This document shows positions 61,619 through 64,000 of a stretch of 64,000 bases of DNA, piece by piece (positions within the stretch are counted from its first letter, which is position 1; each line of letters begins with the position of its first letter). The translations under genes were made by a program, and so were the position numbers. The stretch lies in NCBI RefSeq assembly GCF_043099315.1, contig NZ_CP170746.1; one strand, written 5' to 3'. Under the pieces are notes generated by a model. That model saw nothing but the letters and a program-made list of their open reading frames with translations, ran no database searches and had not been told where the DNA came from. This DNA comes from Chlorogloeopsis fritschii. GTDB taxonomy: Bacteria > Cyanobacteriota > Cyanobacteriia > Cyanobacteriales > Nostocaceae.

Positions 61619-62092
61619 ATGCGAATGAAATTTTCTGAAGGAATGAAATTGGCAGGCGCAGTTATGGGTGATGAAAACAAGCGAAACTCACAGCCGCCCC
61701 TAGTTTTAGTGGTGGAAGATAATGATGACAATTTGCTGCTGATGAGTTACGCACTTGAATCACTGGGCTGTAAGCTCATTTGCCAAACAGACAGTTCAAC
61801 GACTGTACTTGTAGCAAAAGAGTATCAACCAGATCTGATCCTGTTAGACATTTTATTGCCTAGTCTAAATGGAATAGATGTTTTGCATTATCTTAGGCAA
61901 GAGCCTCTAACTTGCAATATTGCTGTTGTTGCTGTCACGGCTTTAGCAGGCACAGAAGACAGAGAACGCATATTAAAAGCAGGCTTTGACGACTATATCA
62001 GCAAACCTTATATGATTGAGGATTTAGAGGCTATTCTTTTTCGCTACTTAGGTGAGAAACTCAAGCAGTACTCAGCTTATGATTTGTGTTAG
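61619..62092 (+). CDS. Single-domain response regulator (CheY-like)
   Basis: 157 residues from the ATG at 61619; a TTG at 61529 would add 30. The receiver domain has PLVLVVEDNDDNLLLMSYALESLGC (acidic pocket EDND), PDLILLDILLPSLNGIDVL with the phospho-Asp in LLDIL, the Thr of VTALAG and the Lys of YISKPY. There is no output domain, so it should pass its signal by protein contacts. No histidine kinase gene is adjacent on the same strand. The kinase at 63288-64000 lies 1.2 kb away on the other strand and could be related by function only. Confidence 0.9.
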   Translation: MRMKFSEGMKLAGAVMGDENKRNSQPPLVLVVEDNDDNLLLMSYALESLGCKLICQTDSSTTVLVAKEYQPDLILLDILLPSLNGIDVLHYLRQEPLTCNIAVVAVTALAGTEDRERILKAGFDDYISKPYMIEDLEAILFRYLGEKLKQYSAYDLC

Positions 62093-62122
62093 ACAGTGCT
62101 ACGATTGAATGTAACTGAATTG

Positions 62123-62527
62123 CTACGATGCTTTTCTTCTCGCCTTAGTAACAGCAGCAGAACTACGATAACTAGGTGTTTCTGCTAGAATTGCAATCAT
62201 CCCAGTACGACCAGTTTCTAAGGTAGCATCACTAAGGATTTCGACAACAGCTATATTCAAAGTCTCTTCAATCAACTCTTTAAGCTGGGGTTGAATAGCC
62301 GTATCTAAATCCGATCTAACTTTTTCGGCTAGCTCTTGCCGTCCTGTTTGAGCTAGTAATTGTTCTGGTGGGGTGATAGAGTCTTCAATGAGAATGATTA
62401 AATTTTGCTCTGCGAGTTGGCAACTAACTTTACTTGGCTGATGTCCAAGTTGTTCGCGATATAAAGCCTGTATCCGCTGTGCTAATGTTCTTTCTATTTG
62501 TCCACGGGTTGGTAGTGATGTTGTCAT
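62123..62527 (-). CDS. DUF2294 family protein
   Basis: 134 residues from the ATG at 62527. The sequence LPTRGQIERTLAQRIQALYREQLGHQPSKVSCQLAEQNLIILIEDSITPPEQLLAQTGRQELAEKVRSDLD matches the DUF2294 pattern: a helix with RGQ.E..L...I..LY.E..G..P, then strands with I.E.S.TP.E..L. The C-terminus is basic (AVTKARRKAS). The family is widespread, function unknown. It sits convergent with the response regulator. An upstream in-frame ATG exists at 62557 but is less likely. Confidence 0.85.
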   Translation of the reverse strand: MTTSLPTRGQIERTLAQRIQALYREQLGHQPSKVSCQLAEQNLIILIEDSITPPEQLLAQTGRQELAEKVRSDLDTAIQPQLKELIEETLNIAVVEILSDATLETGRTGMIAILAETPSYRSSAAVTKARRKAS

Positions 62528-63016
62528 ATGTTCTTTCCCGAAGAAAAAGTTAGACAACTAGCAACAAGCCAATCAGTTATTTTTTTGAGTTGTTGCTAGG
62601 AGTGTGAAATTAAAATTTTTTGGTCGATAAAAAAATTGTCTTTCACTGTTTTTGATAGTAATGGCAAGTTTTTTTCCAGTCACCACCCTAATGTCGTATT
62701 TAAAAGTATAGTGGATACACTTTTGGATGAATTGACATGGTTGATAGGCTTGTATATTCTACCTTAGGTTTTAGGTAAAAATTCAGTAAAACCACATATA
62801 TTGCATCCAAATAACTTAAATTCCATTATTAATATTATTATGAGTATAAGATAAAATTCGTGAAATAGTATCTAGAAACTTTGTTTAAGTTGATCTGACA
62901 ATAATAATTTCTTGTACAACTTTGTATAAATTGAAATGATTAAAAAAAACTGAAATTAATCACATAGCTAGTAGCGATATGATATTTTCCGTATTTGTTA
63001 ATAAAACTTTTTAAGC
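62528..63016. other. Intergenic, AT-rich
   Basis: Runs of T and A dominate. A TTGACA at 62732-62737 is followed by TATATT after 15 bp, a weak promoter candidate for the plus-strand gene. No gene or repeat is recognised. Confidence 0.45.
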
Positions 63017-63283
63017 ATGAGACTCGTAATTATTAAATCAACCTTCATCAAGATTAGCACTCAACAGGCAAGTACTCTTTCCGATCCCGAAAAGCGTAGG
63101 TATTTTGGAGGAGAGATTAGAATTAAAAGACTAGAAGATGCTCCAGACAATCATTTTAAGTTTATTTTAGATCAAGACGTCAACGACAAAACAGCTAATA
63201 TGTCATCTCCTACTCAATACTTAGTGGCAAAGAGTGGCAGTACTCTTTATGCTTATGCACCAGATGTGCGGGTTGAGAGATAA
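63017..63283 (+). CDS. Small hypothetical protein
   Basis: 88 residues from an ATG at 63017. It starts MRLVIIKSTFIKISTQQASTLSDPEKRRYFGGEIRIKRLEDAPDNHFKFILDQDV and ends GSTLYAYAPDVRVER. The start resembles a small cyanobacterial SH3-like module (KI..TFLK.ST.QSS.L), which is often attached to cell-wall hydrolases; that is a memory, not a search result. No membrane segment. It is convergent with the kinase, with 4 bp between the stops. Confidence 0.6.
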   Translation: MRLVIIKSTFIKISTQQASTLSDPEKRRYFGGEIRIKRLEDAPDNHFKFILDQDVNDKTANMSSPTQYLVAKSGSTLYAYAPDVRVER

Positions 63284-63287
63284 GCGG

Positions 63288-64000
63288 TTACTTTTTAGGT
63301 AAGTATACTGTAAAAATACTGCCTTTACCTAGTTCAGAAACTACATTAATTTTTCCTCCGTGAGATTCTAAAATGCGCTGCGAGAGATGCAATCCCAAGC
63401 CACTGCCAGCACGTTTGTTTTTACCTTGGCGAAATCGCTCAAATAATGTTGCTAAATCTTCTTGAGCAATTCCGTATCCTGTGTCTTTCACTTCTACTGT
63501 CACCCATGTTTGATTGGTGGAAGGTAGGGATGTTTCAAAGATGCGCAGTTCGATACCGCCTGTATCTGTAAATTTGATCGCATTCCCAACCAAATTACTA
63601 ATCACCCTACGCAATTCCATGCAGTCACCCCTGACTGTGGCAGCATTATCATCTTGCTGGTTTAATCTGCTGGCATCTACTTTGAGCATTAAATCCTTTT
63701 CATCTGCAAGCGGTTTGAGTTCTTGAACTACTTCTTCAGCAATCTCCCGCAGATTGCAGCTATCAAATTGCAAGTTCTTTTTCCCAGCTTCAAAACGATG
63801 CACTTCCAGTAGGGTGTTTACCATATCCAACAAGTTGTGGTTGCTGCGAATCATCGCCGCGATCGCCTGTTTCATTTCTGGCGAAATTTTGCAAAAAGTT
63901 TCTTGCTGAAACAAATTCAGCATTCTGTCAGCAGCAACCAAAGGAGTGCGTAAATCGTGGGTGAGACGAGAAACAAAGTCTTCTTGCTGCCTAAATAACT
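63288..64000 (-). CDS. Sensor histidine kinase, C-terminal part (cut by window edge)
   Basis: The frame is open to the right edge of the window. The part present has LFRQQEDFVSRLTHDLRTPLVAADRM with the phospho-acceptor His of HisKA, then an HATPase domain: NLVGNAIKFTDTG (N box), DTGYGIAQEDLATLFERFRQGKNK (G1 and F boxes) and GSGLGLHLSQRILESHGG (G2). About 237 residues are visible; the sensor domain lies outside. It autophosphorylates on His and donates to a response regulator. The substrate regulator may be anywhere. Confidence 0.93.
   Translation of the reverse strand, partial: LFRQQEDFVSRLTHDLRTPLVAADRMLNLFQQETFCKISPEMKQAIAAMIRSNHNLLDMVNTLLEVHRFEAGKKNLQFDSCNLREIAEEVVQELKPLADEKDLMLKVDASRLNQQDDNAATVRGDCMELRRVISNLVGNAIKFTDTGGIELRIFETSLPSTNQTWVTVEVKDTGYGIAQEDLATLFERFRQGKNKRAGSGLGLHLSQRILESHGGKINVVSELGKGSIFTVYLPKK

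Noticed and set aside
1..64000. tRNA or rRNA genes
   Set aside because: No cloverleaf with a GTTCGA-type T arm or rRNA core sequence was found in the intergenic regions read by eye.

Overview
The window is chromosomal DNA of a filamentous, probably heterocyst-forming cyanobacterium (order Nostocales). The GCGATCGC palindrome (HIP1) recurs throughout. A 40-codon gene encodes the photosystem II subunit Psb30, an NADPH thioredoxin reductase is fused to thioredoxin, and intergenic regions are full of short dispersed repeats of the Nostoc type. A + T content is moderately high. I cannot name the species. No tRNA, rRNA, CRISPR array, prophage or intact insertion sequence was found.

Layout. 1-13.4 kb is mostly housekeeping: the end of a lytic transglycosylase, a Helicobacter-type malate:quinone oxidoreductase, an alpha/beta hydrolase, TerC, ndk, speA, an NDP-sugar pyrophosphorylase, scpA, an AI-2E family permease, pdxH and a TPR glycosyltransferase. 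13.4-18.5 kb has a 112-bp MITE, a methyltransferase-HIT fusion, a CHASE2 Ser/Thr kinase and a frameshifted membrane gene. 18.7-25.4 kb holds parts of peptide ABC transporters (three permeases and one binding protein, no ATPase), a ROK kinase and a decayed gene pair. 25.8-29 kb has NTRC, a second MITE, a broken DUF2887 gene and a Uma2 nuclease.

29.3-41.9 kb is the glycosylation and surface region. It starts with a type IV pilin followed by an O-GlcNAc-transferase-like GT41 enzyme. After a UPF0175/DUF3368 toxin-antitoxin pair comes a minus-strand cluster: hexapeptide acyltransferase, DegT-type sugar aminotransferase, and a roughly 2,050-codon multi-glycosyltransferase. The last gene is split by what looks like loss of one A and carries the same ~130-residue domain twice. 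Inference: the cluster makes an N-acylated amino sugar and builds a surface glycan.

42-56.3 kb contains a 1,319-residue membrane protein, a photolyase, a small exported protein between 88-bp inverted repeats, an SGNH esterase, a phosphoglycerate-mutase-like phosphatase, an internally deleted Rieske oxygenase, a DUF2808 protein, a pair of half-size GDT1 manganese transporters, an EgtD-like methyltransferase and a YkgJ-like protein. 56.4-64 kb contains psb30, a SemiSWEET, a Nudix/AAA ATPase pair, a candidate structured RNA behind a perfect consensus promoter, an orphan MinD without the usual membrane-anchor tail, a response regulator, a DUF2294 protein and the C-terminal part of a histidine kinase cut by the window edge.

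Repeats. At least six families can be seen: GC-rich ~120-bp units, heptad arrays at gene ends, a MITE with 8-bp target duplications, paired-hairpin units with compensatory changes, a GTAGAGACGC-type palindrome (one copy inside a coding sequence), and the 88-bp inverted pair.
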